From Chionoecetes opilio (taxonomy: Eukaryota > Arthropoda > Malacostraca > Decapoda > Majidae), in NCBI GenBank assembly GCA_016584305.1, contig JACEEZ010000480.1, positions 186,286 to 250,285 of the forward strand: a stretch of 64,000 nt of DNA, given 5' to 3'. This document shows, piece by piece, positions 1 through 12,290 of the stretch. Within the stretch, counting starts at the first letter, position 1. The number at the start of each line of letters is the position of its first letter. A program made the position numbers and the translations under genes. The notes under the pieces were generated by a model. It did not search any database, was not told where the DNA came from, and saw only the letters and a list, made by a program, of their open reading frames with translations.

Positions 1-5
1 ACCAC

Positions 6-468
<463 letters not shown>

Positions 469-479
469 CCCTCCTGACA

Positions 480-625
480 TACCCCCCAGACCCCCTTGTG
501 TTATTTTTCATTTCCAACGGGTTTTGTAAGGGTTAAAAACAAAATCTGCAAATTGTCAGATCTACAAGTTAAGGACGGTAATAACTATGTGCCTTGTGAT
601 GAAGTAATTTGCAGTAGATCCTAGA
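480..625 (+). repeat. Dispersed repeat, copy 1 (second copy near 47.27 kb)
   Basis: The segment holding CAGATCTACAAGTT, then GGACG, TAACTA and TTGCAGTAGA in the same order recurs at about 47,268-47,405. It lies just outside the right arm of the fold-back element. CTCCTGACATA and CCCCCCAGACC words upstream of both copies suggest a longer shared unit. No coding sequence is evident. Confidence 0.65.
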
Positions 626-804
626 GTACACAGTTAGGCCCTTAAGGGATGGAGGTGCGCAGCTCATTGCCTCCCATACATAATACAACATGTTATTTGC
701 CTTTCATTTGCCACCACGCACCAATATGAGCATGGTTGGCTCGTACATAATCCAGAGAGAAAGAGAGAGTACAGCATGGTAATCTGATGACCTGGTAAAT
801 AAAA

Positions 805-1160
805 TGGTAAATTTCCAAATGAACACTGAACTTCCTTTGGTGGACGAAATATTTTTTTTTCTGGTGAGTTTTGATGTGTTTTGAATTAATCTGCTAACCG
901 TTTGTCGCAAATCACTTTTTTTACTATAATAAAAAAAAAATCTTAATAATTTGCAACAAAAATGACAAAAAAACAAATCGAACCTATACCTAACCTAAAT
1001 CTAACCTTTATCCAAAAACAACAAAAACAAAAAAAATAATAATAAAATGATTTGCGACAGAAACGGTTAGCAGATTCATTCAAAACACATCAAAACTCAC
1101 CAGAAAAAAATTGTTTCGTTCACCAAAATGAATTCGGTGTTCATCTGGAATAATACCCAT
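805..1160. mobile_element. Inverted-repeat element (MITE-like), copy 1
   Basis: Arms at about 805-918 and 1047-1160 are inverted copies sharing GGTTAGCAGAT, CATCAAAACTCACCAGAAAAA and the GGTGxACGAAA block. The unpaired middle is AT-rich with short CCTAA-like words. A second member of the family lies at 10,590-10,903. Size, arms and lack of coding capacity fit a non-autonomous DNA transposon; the superfamily is not resolved. Confidence 0.75.
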
Positions 1161-2680
1161 AAAACACCCTAACAGTTGATCCAAAACCATCCCCACATCT
1201 TGGTCAACTCAAGACGTTACCAACTGTTTCCTTGTCACGCCCCTTTCCCTGACAAACACGCACGTACCCTATAACAGGACACATCATCATAACCACAATC
1301 ATTAAATATCATCACATAAATCACACCCTAAAATAACCCAAACGTGACCTATATTCATGACTCGTAAATGACTCGTAGAAGAAATGACACTTCAATTTCT
1401 CCATATTTCCACACAGTCACCGCCCCCACAGCCCTATGTCACCACTGTAATCCTGCCACAGCGTCCCCCTGTGACTGTGGTGGGTAGTGAGTCCCTGTCA
1501 AGGCATTGTGGAGGGCTACAAGAGTCTATCTGCAGCACAAAGAAGTAGTCACCTGCGATAATGTCATCCATGGCCTCCAATGTTTTGGTTATGACGTCAT
1601 CGTGACAACTGGAGCTTGATCTTAATCCTGTTCTTACTGGTAACTCAAATTGAGGTTACCCCTTATAAATAACCAAAATATAGGCCTCTTCCATTTGCGA
1701 CATTTCAAGAACCAGCAGTTTACGGAACCCAAGAGTTCAGGCGTTCCATTTGCGCAAGAAAACCTGGGTCCGAGGCAAAGCGCGTAGTGATCCAGCAAAA
1801 CCCGTGAACTTTCTCTACTCACATTGAGAGGTGGGTAGCTTGGGTAGTTTTCAGTTCATAACAAACAATGGTCGCCTTGGGCCCTATTTCTCTTATCGTG
1901 AAGGGTTTTTCGCATGCACGAGTCGGAGAGGATGCCAGACGGCATAAAAGAGGCATACATGGCTGGTGGAAGCCATGCGTTCCCGCGATCTTAAACTTGA
2001 TATGATCCCTTCACATAGCAGCTACCGTAGATAACAGTGAAGTCGCCACCTACAGTTAAGTCGCCAGGCGCCAAATATTACGAATTATAGCATCACTACT
2101 GATTTTTATGTGCCACTGAAGATGTTACACAGTAGTTTATATCATGACTGTATAATCTACCCTGTTTCAGCGTTTTTATGCTTTGTAGCTGCAAGTATAA
2201 CTGTTGCGCATTTTGCTTCTCACGTTTTTCTTCGCACGATGACAGACAGTAAACAATAGCTTTTCGGGCGACAGGACACAAGACTTGCCAGATCTTTCAA
2301 ACTTGAATAGAATTTATTTTCACGTTGGCAGAGGAATTTTTATATATCCAAGCATCTTCCGCAGCTAATATATATATAGACTTGTTTTACTTTACCTCTA
2401 ATTTCCCTGAATTCCCCAGAGTGGCGACTCAACTGTTGGGTTAAAATACTAACTGGCGACTTTACTGTAGTAGGTATAGTGAGGTCGCCACTCGGTTTAA
2501 TTTTTGTAATTTGTTCATTTATAGCCCTAATATGACACAGATGAAGACACAAAATGACAGACTTTCCAGATAGACCCTTCTAACTTTCCTGAAATCATGG
2601 ATGTACAAATGTAAGTATTAACGCCACCACACGTCTGTAAATAACAAAGAAACGTAGAACTGGCGACTTCACTGGTATCT
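1161..2680. other. Stretch with no recognisable gene
   Basis: AT-rich unique-looking sequence. Short open frames here have no domain, no splice-consistent neighbours and no composition unlike chance. The phrase GGCGACTT or its complement recurs several times between 2040 and 2670, suggesting a decayed repeat. Confidence 0.5.
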
Positions 2681-2884
2681 ACGGTAGCTGAGTTATCTCT
2701 CGTTATCTCTCCTCTCTCTCTCTCTCTCTCTCTTGCCTCGCCAGCCGAGTATGTTTGTAAACAAAAAACGGGGTTTTTGTGTTCCATTTGTGACACGCGA
2801 ACCCAACCCTGAACCCAGAACCCAACCCTGAACTGAAAGAACTGGTTCATGCAACTTGGACACAAATGGAAGAGGCCAAAAATC

Positions 2885-3030
2885 TTGAGCGGCAAAATTA
2901 TTTGAGTGGCAAAATTTTTTTGAGATTGCCAAACAATTTTTTAGTGTAAAAAAATTAAGAGTGCCAAAAAAATTGATTGTCAAAAAAAATGAGTGCCAAA
3001 AAATTGAGTCTACCAAAAAAATTTGAGTGC
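2885..3030. repeat. Degenerate tandem repeat of a GAGTGCCAAAAAA-like unit
   Basis: About eight imperfect units of 15-20 bp, each with a run of A after GCCAAAAA or TGCCAAAA. No function is evident. Confidence 0.5.
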
Positions 3031-3283
3031 CAAAAATGTAACTTTTGTTTTCTTTTGTATAACTACAGTATGTGTTCTAACATACACGGAATAGCTATAA
3101 CGTTACTTCATCCTGTGTTGCTTTATCTATGTACGGTAGTATGCTGTGTAAAAATATTTGAAAGAATGTTATATCTTTTCATAAATAATTTTTCCCCTCT
3201 TCCCTTTGCTGGCAGCACTCTGGTAAAGATAAGAAAAAGTTTGCAGGAAGAAGTATGTTACTTTTCAGGGGGTTTTCATAATA

Positions 3284-3546
3284 CACCTTTTCACTCTCAA
3301 CAGAACAGAACTTCAAAATAAAACAAATGAATTTCAAAATATAATGGATTAATTTTTTCTTTTAATTTGAAATTCTATTATTTTAATTTGAAGTTCAGTT
3401 ATTTTCATTTAAACCAATTTTTTATTATAAACTTCAGTTGTTTTAATATGAACTTCAGTTGTTTTAATTTAAACTTCAGTTGTTTTAATTTAAATTTGTT
3501 GTTTTAATTTGATTCACTTGTTTTAATTTGAGTGAAAAGGTGTAGT
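3284..3546. mobile_element. Small TIR element with AATT-rich tandem core
   Basis: The ends TACACCTTTTCACTC and its reverse complement GAGTGAAAAGGTGTA bound about 263 bp. The inside is a tandem series of TTTTAATTTGAACTTCAGTTG-like units. This looks like a short non-autonomous DNA element. No clear target duplication is seen. Confidence 0.6.
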
Positions 3547-4282
3547 CACCTCATTTCCTATATATTCACTGATGGACCGTTATTGCATGGGAAGACAGTG
3601 CTGAAGGGACTGAACAGATGCATGGACAAGTAGTACTACAAGGGAAAACTCAAGCCCTGGCTACCCCATTGAGGAGGTGTCAGTGAAGACCAAGGAAAAT
3701 GTATGCCTTGTATTATCCTTGGTGTAAACTAGACAAGGTTATGGCCTACTAGGGGCAACCTCTGCCATGATTAGAGCTCACAACTCAACCAAGAAGGCAT
3801 CAACTTTTTTACGTTTAGGTCTGATCAAAATACGTACAATTATTCATAATTAAACATCCGATTTTGTCGTATTCCACATGGTATAAACGACACAGCGTAA
3901 TCTGTAATGTCACACACGTCTGAGGTAAAGTATTTGAAGCATACAACTCAGGGTTAAAGGAAATGTGTATTTTTTTCGTTTAGTGTGCATGGCTGAGCAT
4001 GGCCGAGTGTTTCAGCACGTTAGTCTTACAAAGGCACTTGATTGGTCATAATAAACAATGTATCATAAATTGCATATTCCTGTCAACATCAATGTGATAG
4101 GCAGTAGTGTATTAGGCTAAGTGAGGTCATTGATTTACATACATCACAGCTAATACAGCTCCATCCTGAGACACGCAAGATCAGTGTTGAGCAAAACTGC
4201 TTATAAACTGTCTGGTCTCTAGTTACCCAGAGGCAGCAGTCTTTCACATGAATATATTTTGTGGTGGAAGCCTGTGTCTGTG

Positions 4283-4283
<1 letters not shown>

Positions 4284-4364
<81 letters not shown>

Positions 4365-4375
4365 GCGTGTGTGTT
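4284..4375. repeat. GT dinucleotide microsatellite
   Basis: About 45 GT units with two GC interruptions near the right end. A valine/cysteine open frame through it is a repeat artefact. Confidence 0.95.
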
Positions 4376-4674
4376 ATAATTGTACATCCTTTTATGTGTT
4401 GATTACTACAGTAGCAAACATGTTCCTGATGGTCTCGCCACAGCTACTGGGCTACAAGGTGCATCCCTTCGGCTAGTCCTTCAACACAACAAAAGTAAAT
4501 CTCATCTAAATTAAAAAACAACATCTATATATAAAATGTCTATAATTTCGAAAATAAAGATCTCCATAAACATAAAATAACAATTTAAAGCATCTGAGCA
4601 ATGTAAACAGATCAAGGTAATGTCATGCTCTATAAACAAATCTAAATAGCAACTATAAATATTTCACGATAATG

Positions 4675-4812
4675 CTTTCAGCCCCTTGGAGCTTTCAGCC
4701 CCTTGGAGCTTTTAGCCCCTTGGAGCTTTCAGCCCCTTGGAGCTTTCAGCCCCTTGGAGCTTTCAGCCCCTTGGAGCTTTCAGCCCCTTGGAGCTTTCAG
4801 CCCCTTGGAGCA
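4675..4812. repeat. 17-bp minisatellite
   Basis: Eight tandem units of AGCCCCTTGGAGCTTTC with one variant unit (TTTTAG). They lie downstream of the 3' end of the cystathionine gamma-lyase gene. Confidence 0.9.
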
Positions 4813-5259
4813 TCAGACGGTATGTACAGTACCTTCCTTTAGGTCACTCCTTGCATCCCCATTACCGTAACACGCGACTAACACTTCATCCGCCTCAGTG
4901 CAGGTTGAAAAACAATAAAGAAAATAGCCAGCACCCCTCAGGAACCAGCACACCCAACTGCTTCACGTCCAAGCCCAAGGATTAGTTAGGAATCTGAAAA
5001 GGAGAAGTGACATGGTTCCTGTGACGATGTGGACTAGGTAAGTACTAAGATAATATCCCTCACTGTGGATATGTTGCATGCTAATAACTTATGATTTCTT
5101 TTAGTCATACTCGTAGGCTCAGTGGAAACATTCCCCTCAGTAGGCCGGTCAATGAGTACTCAGGTATCACATGAACTGAAAAAGTGAGAGGAAAAATTAT
5201 CTCAAAAATAAATGTACTGAAAAGAAAAATCCTTATCTTCTGGTAACCCAGATTTGTTC

Positions 5260-8200
5260 TCACAGACTCACCACAGCCTTGAGCGCCTCGTCCAGATCCT
5301 TGATGAGGTCGTCTTTGCTCTCCAGGCCGCAGGACACGCGGATGAGGCCGTCGGTGATGCCCAGCTGGTCCCTCATCTCCTTGGGCACCGAGGCGTGTGT
5401 CATCACAGACCTGCACCACAAACACAGGGGGGAATAAACTGTACTGACACATAAAGGGTTGTACATTTTTTTTGATGAGTGCAAAGGATGAATGAGAAGA
5501 GTTAGAAATGTATGGAGCTTGCAAACCAGTAATCACCAGGTGCAAGCAATATTGGTTAACTGAGTCATAAGTGATTTTGACACACGCAGATACTCAGCCT
5601 TGAGGTTGGCTGCATAACCGCAACATTCTCCACGCTTACTGTGTTCAAGTACATATTTATCTCTTCACTTTTCTCACAGCCATCATATTACAACATGAGA
5701 AGCTGTTACTGTGTACTTACAATTATGAAGCTTACTGAGATTAACTTTTAACATTATTTCGCTTGCGTGTGTTTTTATATAGTTTCACGATAGAGAAAAC
5801 AAACTTACGGAAGCTCGCAGAGACTCTCGTATCCTCCCAGACTCTCGGCCAGAGTGAAAACCTTGAGCTGCTTGAAGAACTTCTTGGACACTTCCAGGTT
5901 GTTGCCCTTGATGTAGAAGCTCAGCATTCCAGAGTGACCAAAGCATTGACGTTTGGACAACTGACACGATGGGGAATGACAATTAGACAAAAATTCTGCC
6001 ATAAGCACACTTGAGACAGGAGCTTTTGCCACTTTTACATACATATCATTGATCAAAATTTGTCCATTTTTATACAATCAGCCTTCTGCCAAACTGGTGG
6101 GATGGCACACGTGACACAACAACAACAGATACTCGCCTCATGCTGGGGGTGTGAGGGCAGACCAGGGTGGATAACCTTCTCCACACTAGGGTGCGTCTCA
6201 AGGAATCTCGCCACAGCCAGGCCATTCTCCATGTGCTTCTCCATCCTCACTGCCAGAGTCTTGATGGACCGGTTCACCAGGTAGCAGTCAAAAGGAGATG
6301 GAACGGGGCCTATCGCATTTTGGAGGAAGCGTAGTCTTGTGTGCAGGTCTTCCCTGTGAAGGCGAGGCAAGACCACCATTGATGACAAAACTCCAAACAA
6401 GTGTATTTATGATGATGTTTTGGATATAATTGAGAATATTCAGCCTTACACTTATTGAAAAGAAAATTGTGATTGGACCAGAAAATGGGCCACAAAAATA
6501 AGCCTGTCATGATCACAGGACACTATTTATGTATCATCATTCATATATCAATAAATAAAGTGATGCTCTGTCCTACCTCTTGGTGCAGACGGATCCCATG
6601 ATGACGTCCGTGTGTCCATTAATGTACTTGGTGACAGAGGACATGACCAGGTCGGCGCCCAGGTCAAGGGGTCGCTGGAAGTAGGGTGACATGAAGGTGT
6701 TGTCCACCACCAGGAAGCAGTTGTCGTGCTTCTTGACGATGGCAGCCACCGCTGCAATGTCAACAATCTTCAAGGTGGGGTTGGTGGGCGTCTCAATCCA
6801 GACCATCTTGGTGTTGGACTTCATGGCATTCACCACATTCTTTGGGTCTGTGGCGTCAACAAAGTCTAACTGGATGCCCATCCTGGAACATGAACATAAG
6901 AAAATAAGGAAGCTACAAGAGGCCGTGAGACCTACAAGTGGTAGTTCCTGTTACTTAATACTACCTACATCCACCTTTCATCCCCATCCATGAAATAATC
7001 TAGCCTCCTTTTATAGCTCCCTAATGACTCTGCACTAACTACCTGATGACTAAGTCCATTCCAATCATTTACCACCCTATTTGTGAACCAGTGAAAACCA
7101 GAAAAGAAAAAGAGATGGTGCGAGGGCAGGGAGGCAAGTAGTTAAGAATGAAGGGTCAGGTGCAACCTACCGCGAGGCGATGGTGCGGAAGTATCTGTTG
7201 GTGCCCCCGTACAGGTCATCCATGGATACCAGGTGGTCCCCGGCAGACAGCATGTGGGTGATGGTGGTGGTGGCGGCCAGACCCGAGGCAAACGAAAGCC
7301 CTGAGTGTTGCAGAAAGAGTCAAGACACTTATCTACTTCTGTTCCCTATGTTACAGCAGAGGAGCTTATTTAGTCTACTTAAGTCTGCCTTCTGCAATCA
7401 AGGGCTATACAAATGTAAGTTTCTGTCTGAGTTGTAATATTCAGTCCTCATGTGAAATTGTCTCCTTTATAACAACTATAAAATGAATGTTAACCTTTCT
7501 TTAGCAGAGAAAACAAAGGTGTTGGTATATGTACTGATCAAACAATAACTCACCAAACTTGGCATTTTCTATGGAGGCCAAGCATTTTTCAAGGCAGTCC
7601 CTGGTTGGGTTACCAGAGCGGCCATATTCATAGAACTGAAAACAGGTGTAGATTATAATTATCAATCAACATGTGAGGAAAAATACATCCCTGTTTATAC
7701 ACATCATTCTTAAGAAACACTTGAGTGAGCCAGATTATCCATAAATGAACATCTCTAATTCATCAATGAACACAGAATGACATTATTTTGCTTAAGATTA
7801 AGAAGAAATTAGGAATACTTTTCATGCACATTCACTGCTCTTCTTTCTCCATTTCAATGGATTAAAAATCCTTCCTCGCCCTACAACTCAGAATAAGAGG
7901 CTTTTTTTTCCCTAACTCTTCCATCAACTTTCTCCGACTACAGTAGTGTGAAAAGTGTCCTCAATCTTCTTATCTTTCTTATCACCGAACATGGAGTTAT
8001 CCATTAGTCTCTCCTCATCCTGACTGACACGAGTAACTACAAAATTAACTCCAGCTCACATCAACGACAAGCCCCCTGATCACCTACAGTGGTGGAGGGG
8101 CCGGGGGGTACGTAATGTAGTGTCCCTCCAGTTATCCCATATTTTGAATACTTAATATTGATCACTATGAACATGTATCAATTGTATGATATAACTAAAC

Positions 8201-9217
8201 AGGGATACTATAGATATACCTATGGTCCCCCCCAGGGGCGTATTTAGGATCTTGAAACATTGGGGGCTTAGCCCAGCTAAGAGAACTTAAATTTTTACAG
8301 GATAATTTTCGATTTATTTATGAGTATAATGAATATAAGATGTGAGACACTGTGCTCTACCAAAAGGCTCCGGTAATTTGCTTAGGATAACTTTCGAAAC
8401 ATAAAATTAAAATAAAATTAAGACAATCTGAGTTGGGGTTCAACTTCGTTATTATTTTTATTTTCATCAGTAGGAGTAATTAAAACCCTAAGAAACAGAG
8501 CTTTGGCGTGATGAAGCAGTCATATAGATTGTATATTCCCAATGCTTTGTTCAATACTGAAATCTGACCAACCTCGGTCTTATAACTACTTTTTTTATAT
8601 TTTTACATCACAAAGGACTGGCCAAGGACACACAAAACTGCACTTGGAAAAAAATGCACTTCTGTTAACTCTGTGTCTTGTCCATCTGATATTCTCTTCT
8701 TCACCTCTCCAAAAGGTCTTTTGGTGTCTCCTGTCATGCACTCCTCATCTCCTCTGTTCTCTCCACCTCTCTCATGTCCTGCTCATAAAAAGGATGCCAT
8801 CAGCATACGCTAAGTAACATCTAACCAAATATCTTGTTTTGTACTATAATTTTATGTTGGCCCCAGTCAGAGCTTATCTTATTTTTGTGAGAAAAGGTAT
8901 TTGAGATCCGGGGCTATTCATAAAACCAGTGCCCAGGCCTAACTACGCCCCTGGGACCCCCCCCCCCCCTGCTAGGAGCATTCCCACCCATCCTACATCT
9001 CTTTCTCCACATAGACTTTCATCGGGCCTCAGAAGGTGAGTGTGTGGCCTGCTGTGCTCACCTTGAAGTCTGCGGGGCCGTCCTGCTTGAAGGTGGTGGA
9101 CATGGAGATGGGCGGCACCACGGCCATGTGGCGCCACTGCTCCGGCTCGTTGCCTTCATGGATGGCCCGCGTGCCGAAGGTGGGGTCGTTCTTCCGGTAT
9201 CCTTGGTTCTCGGCCAT
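5260..9217 (-). CDS. CTH: Cystathionine gamma-lyase (7 exons, complete)
   Basis: A PLP enzyme of transsulfuration that splits cystathionine to cysteine, 2-oxobutyrate and ammonia, and can make hydrogen sulfide; cytosolic in animals. Exons on the minus strand: 9217-9062, 7635-7554, 7300-7171, 6882-6577, 6353-6137, 5960-5809, 5410-5260. Phases join exactly to 397 codons plus stop, against 405 residues in human. Visible motifs: GRSGNPTR (PLP phosphate region), ASGLAA, DDLYGGTNRYFR, ETPTNP, VDNTFMSPYFQRPL, the PLP lysine in SVTKYINGHTD (about residue 208), FTLAESLGG and MTHASVP. The start is the first Met, upstream of the conserved AVVPPIS block. Intron 5 needs a GC donor. The final codons GCTGTG are followed by GTGAGT, a good donor word, so an alternative C-terminal exon cannot be excluded. 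Cystathionine gamma-synthase-like relatives share the fold, but the HPQHELSKRQC-type segment and overall match favour CTH. Confidence 0.95.
6892..7095 (-). mobile_element. Non-LTR retrotransposon 3' fragment in CTH intron 3
   Basis: The segment beginning AACATAAGAAAATAAGGAAG is the 3' end of a LINE-type element that recurs at 25,654, 29,236 and 39,230. In coding orientation it corresponds to the C-terminus seen best at 39.3 kb ([15 protein letters not shown]). It sits only 9 bases from exon 4, so its CTTATTTTCTTATGTT end supplies the pyrimidine-rich tract of that intron's 3' splice site. Confidence 0.7.
8233..8953 (+). mobile_element. hAT-like non-autonomous element, copy 1, carrying a LINE tail
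   Basis: The ends CAGGGGCGTATTTAGG and the complement of CCTAACTACGCCCCTG form terminal inverted repeats. A 674-681-bp relative lies in the opposite orientation at 51.66-52.34 kb with an exact 8-bp target duplication, which supports the hAT call. Both copies contain the word CACAAAGGACTGGCCAAGGA, the 3' end of a Jockey-like LINE, so the LINE piece was captured before the element spread. It lies in intron 1 of CTH. No transposase frame is visible. Confidence 0.7.
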
Positions 9218-9608
9218 CGTGCTCAGCTGGCAAAAATGGGATATGCATATTTACACAAAGTTGCACACACAAGTTTACAAGTTTATTAAAGAAAAAAGAA
9301 GGGGGGAGATTACATAGAAGAGAGGGGGGGGGGGGGGGGGATGTACAAGAATAAAAAGAACAGAAATACAGAATGAGGTTAAAAAGCTGCCGATAAGGTA
9401 CTACGGTGAGCCCTTACAGATAGCTCACTCATTAGCCGTCACTGCCACAACCGACAGTAATTTGAATATTTATTCACCTAGGTTTAGCATTTAATGACAT
9501 CCTATCCTGTGTTAAACGGTGGATAACATATGTAGACTCAGACCAGGCCACGTGCAAAGACCCAAGCAGCTGCACTAACTATCAACATCAATTAACTTCC
9601 TCACTATA

Positions 9609-9816
9609 GTCTATTTTTTTAACAAGGCAAAAAATTCTGCCCCCTTGCTGCTTACTGACTGATATTTGTTGCCAGGAGAAGGGAATACTACGCTTCTTCT
9701 TAATGTCGGCTGTATTGTATCATAGTTAACCCTATTATCAGGTAAACACAGGCATCATTTTAAGCACGAGACCTTAAGATAGAATGAAATTGTTGCCTTG
9801 TTAAAAAAAATAGACA
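9609..9816. mobile_element. Short TIR element (GTCTATTTTTTTAACAAGGCAA ends)
   Basis: GTCTATTTTTTTAACAAGGCAA at the left is mirrored by TTGCCTTGTTAAAAAAAATAGAC at the right, bounding about 208 bp. The interior words GGGAATACTACGCTTCTTC and GGTAAACACAG recur inverted at 36,990-37,130 in an NSD intron, so this is a dispersed family. Confidence 0.7.
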
Positions 9817-10139
9817 CTAGATATCAACAGAAGACAAAAAATTTGCGTTTTGATAAATTGTATTCATCCTGTAGTAGAATGAGCATAGGCTAAGGTTCGA
9901 CACCCAGCATCCATCCAGCAGCATCCACCATTGCCGACTACCCAGCATGACACAGCCAAGGTAACCTTTGGACACAGCTAAGTCGCACCCCGGCCTCGAG
10001 GTTGTAATAGTCGTTCCTCATTGTGTGTCATGATCTCCACACAGTTGTACAGTACGACGTAGCCATCGTCATGCGCACTGTGACTGATAACCTCACTAAA
10101 TGACACTAATTCCTGATACACAGCTGCTGATAAGATTAA

Positions 10140-10300
10140 GCTCACTAAATCTCTCAAAAAAAAATAATAATAATAATGATAAAAAAAATAAAAAATAATA
10201 ATAATAAATAAATAAATAAATAAATAAATATTAATAATGATAATAATAATAATAAATATTAATAACTATAAATTAAAAATAAATAAATAAACCTATCATT
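10140..10300. repeat. AT-rich simple repeats (AAT/AAAT)
   Basis: Runs of AATAATAAT and AAATAAATAAAT over about 150 bp, of low complexity. No other content is recognised between the CTH 5' end and the element at 10,590. Confidence 0.85.
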
Positions 10301-10589
10301 GGATATCACGCACCCTGCCCTGCACTATTTAATCTGGTTTTCCTCATGACAAATAAACCTTGACTATTACAATATCATGACTATTCATGAGCGTATCTAG
10401 AGAGTGAGAAAGCAAATCAATAACTTTCACTCTCAGCCCTCCCTTCCCCGCCCTCCCGGCATAGTTTTCCTACTTACAGGATATTTTCACAGAATCGAGT
10501 TGACCAACTTTTGTATCGTTTCTGAATTTTCTTATTTTTTTTCATCGTCCATACAAATAACCTACATGAGAAAATGTCTGACGATACAA

Positions 10590-10662
10590 ACACAAAACAT
10601 TTTTTTTCTGGAGTTTTGATGCGTTTTGAATTAATCTGCTAACCGTTTCTGTCGCAAATCAC

Positions 10663-10721
<59 letters not shown>

Positions 10722-10903
10722 TGTGTGTGTGTGTGTGTGTGTGCCTAACTTAACATTTACCTAGCCTTTACCAAACTTCAAAAAAATAAAACGTTAATTG
10801 CGACAATAACGGTTAGCAGATTAATTCAATACATCAAAACTTACCAGAAAAAATTGTTTCGTCCACCAAAGTGAATTCGGTGTCAAACTAGAAATTTACC
10901 ATA
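10590..10903. mobile_element. Inverted-repeat element, copy 2, with GT-repeat core
   Basis: Same family as 805-1160: both carry AATTAATCTGCTAACCGTTTxTGTCGCAAATCAC and its inverted partner GGTTAGCAGATTAATTCAAxACATCAAAACT, ending in TTCGTCCACCAAAGTGAATTC. The centre has expanded into a GT microsatellite (about 10,665-10,743). The left arm is shorter than in copy 1. Confidence 0.75.
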
Positions 10904-10954
10904 AAAAGAATAAATTAAAGCCTCGGTGTTAGAGTAGGGGGTCTCACCAATAAA

Positions 10955-11031
10955 GGTTGCACCGCTCGGGAATCGAACCCGGGATCTTTCGCACGCCGGG
11001 CGGCTGTGCTTCCCGTTACACCACGGGAACC
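10955..11031 (-). pseudogene. tRNA-Val-like sequence (tRNA-derived SINE head or pseudogene)
   Basis: The minus strand begins GGTTCCCGTGGTGTAACGGG, an A-box-like D arm close to animal tRNA-Val, and continues to a perfect B box GGTTCGATTCC. The T stem has one mismatch and the acceptor halves do not pair, so this is not a working tRNA. It could be the polymerase III promoter head of a SINE. A true tRNA is unlikely given the broken acceptor stem. Confidence 0.6.
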
Positions 11032-11613
11032 TCCTAGTGACAGACAACCCACACTCGGAAATGGGAAGAAAGGGTTGAAGGTATGGTTATGTCCTTGAAA
11101 ACAAATTAGAGAGAACTGAAACTCGAGAAATGCCAGTGGTCGCTGGCAGTTTTAACTCAAAGGTTGGTCTACTGTGTTTTGGCTCCGCGACTAATATTTG
11201 TCATAAATTAATTTCGCGATAAACATTGATGCACCGCATCTGAATACAAAAAAATATAGTTCTTCTGTTGTTCTTCTAATTATATGGATGACATGCATTA
11301 CGATGGAACGTTCTATAATAGCAATTTAATGCAAATTACTCGCCTCGAGTAGCAAAGCTTAATATATTTTTTACATGTATATAGTGGCATGTAAAATTTG
11401 GGCGATGTTCACACTGTTTTCTAAGACAGTACTGCTGCGTCTGGCAAACGCTAGTCAAAATACAATAAGCAATGCTTTGGAAAAACGAAGAATAAAGAAT
11501 GCTGAAATCGGCTTGTTGCTGCGACAATGTAGGTTATAATTGTGGAGGCGACACGCCGCGGCGGGGAGATTGAATCAAAACATTGCCACTTCACGCGTCG
11601 ACTCATTGCACTT

Positions 11614-12290
11614 CCAGGCTTTCTATCTGATTGATACACAATAATAACAGGAAAATATGACTGCCTAGGTATAGATAACTTCTAAACATACGTTATTGAC
11701 TATATAATATCATAGAGTAGCATTTACCTCGCCTCCTCAACTATAACCTCCTTGGTTATATACAATGTTTTACAGAATCAGGCTTCTATGCAATATGCAT
11801 ATAGAAGAAAATCGTTCTTAATATTATAATTTTGTGTTTTAAGTGCAGTGGAATAAGCCCATATTTTGTTTTCCAGTAGACCAACTTATTATCAAAAAAG
11901 TGAGTTAAAACTGCCAGCGACCCTGGCATTTCGAGTTCCAGTTCTCTCGAATTCGAGAGAACTGGAACCCAAAATGCCAGGGGTCGCTGGCAGTTTCAAC
12001 TCACTTTTTTGATAATAAGTTGGTCTACTGGAAAACAAAATATGGGTTTATTCCACTGCACTTAAAACACAAAATTATAATATTAAGAACGATTTTCTTC
12101 TATATGCATATTGCATAGAAGCCTGATTCTGTAAAACATTGTATATAACCAAGGAGGTTATAGTTGAGGAGGCGAGGTAAATGCTACTCTATGATATTAT
12201 ATAGTCAATAACGAATGTTTAGAAGTTATCTATACCTAGGCAGTCATATTTTCCTGTTATTATTGTGTATCAATCAGATAGAAAGCCTGG
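11614..12290. repeat. 677-bp near-perfect palindrome inserted in the left arm
   Basis: Both halves run outward from TCGAATTCGA at about 11,951 and match almost base for base to CCAGG...CCTGG at the edges. The centre holds two copies of an end-like motif (GAGAGAACTGGAAC, then AATGCCAGGGGTCGCTGGCAG) placed head to head. That motif is related to the outer end of the surrounding 3-kb element. The uninterrupted sequence is still visible in the right arm as CCTGGAAGTG, so the insertion point is well defined. Confidence 0.85.

Noticed and set aside
5105..5545. 146-residue minus-strand frame overlapping the last CTH exon
   Set aside because: It is a different frame of the CTH exon and its flanking intron; the CTH frame carries the conserved MTHASVP and LIRVSCGLE motifs.
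10955..11031. Functional tRNA-Val gene
   Set aside because: Acceptor halves do not pair, the T stem has a mismatch and the anticodon arm is poorly formed, though A and B boxes are visible.
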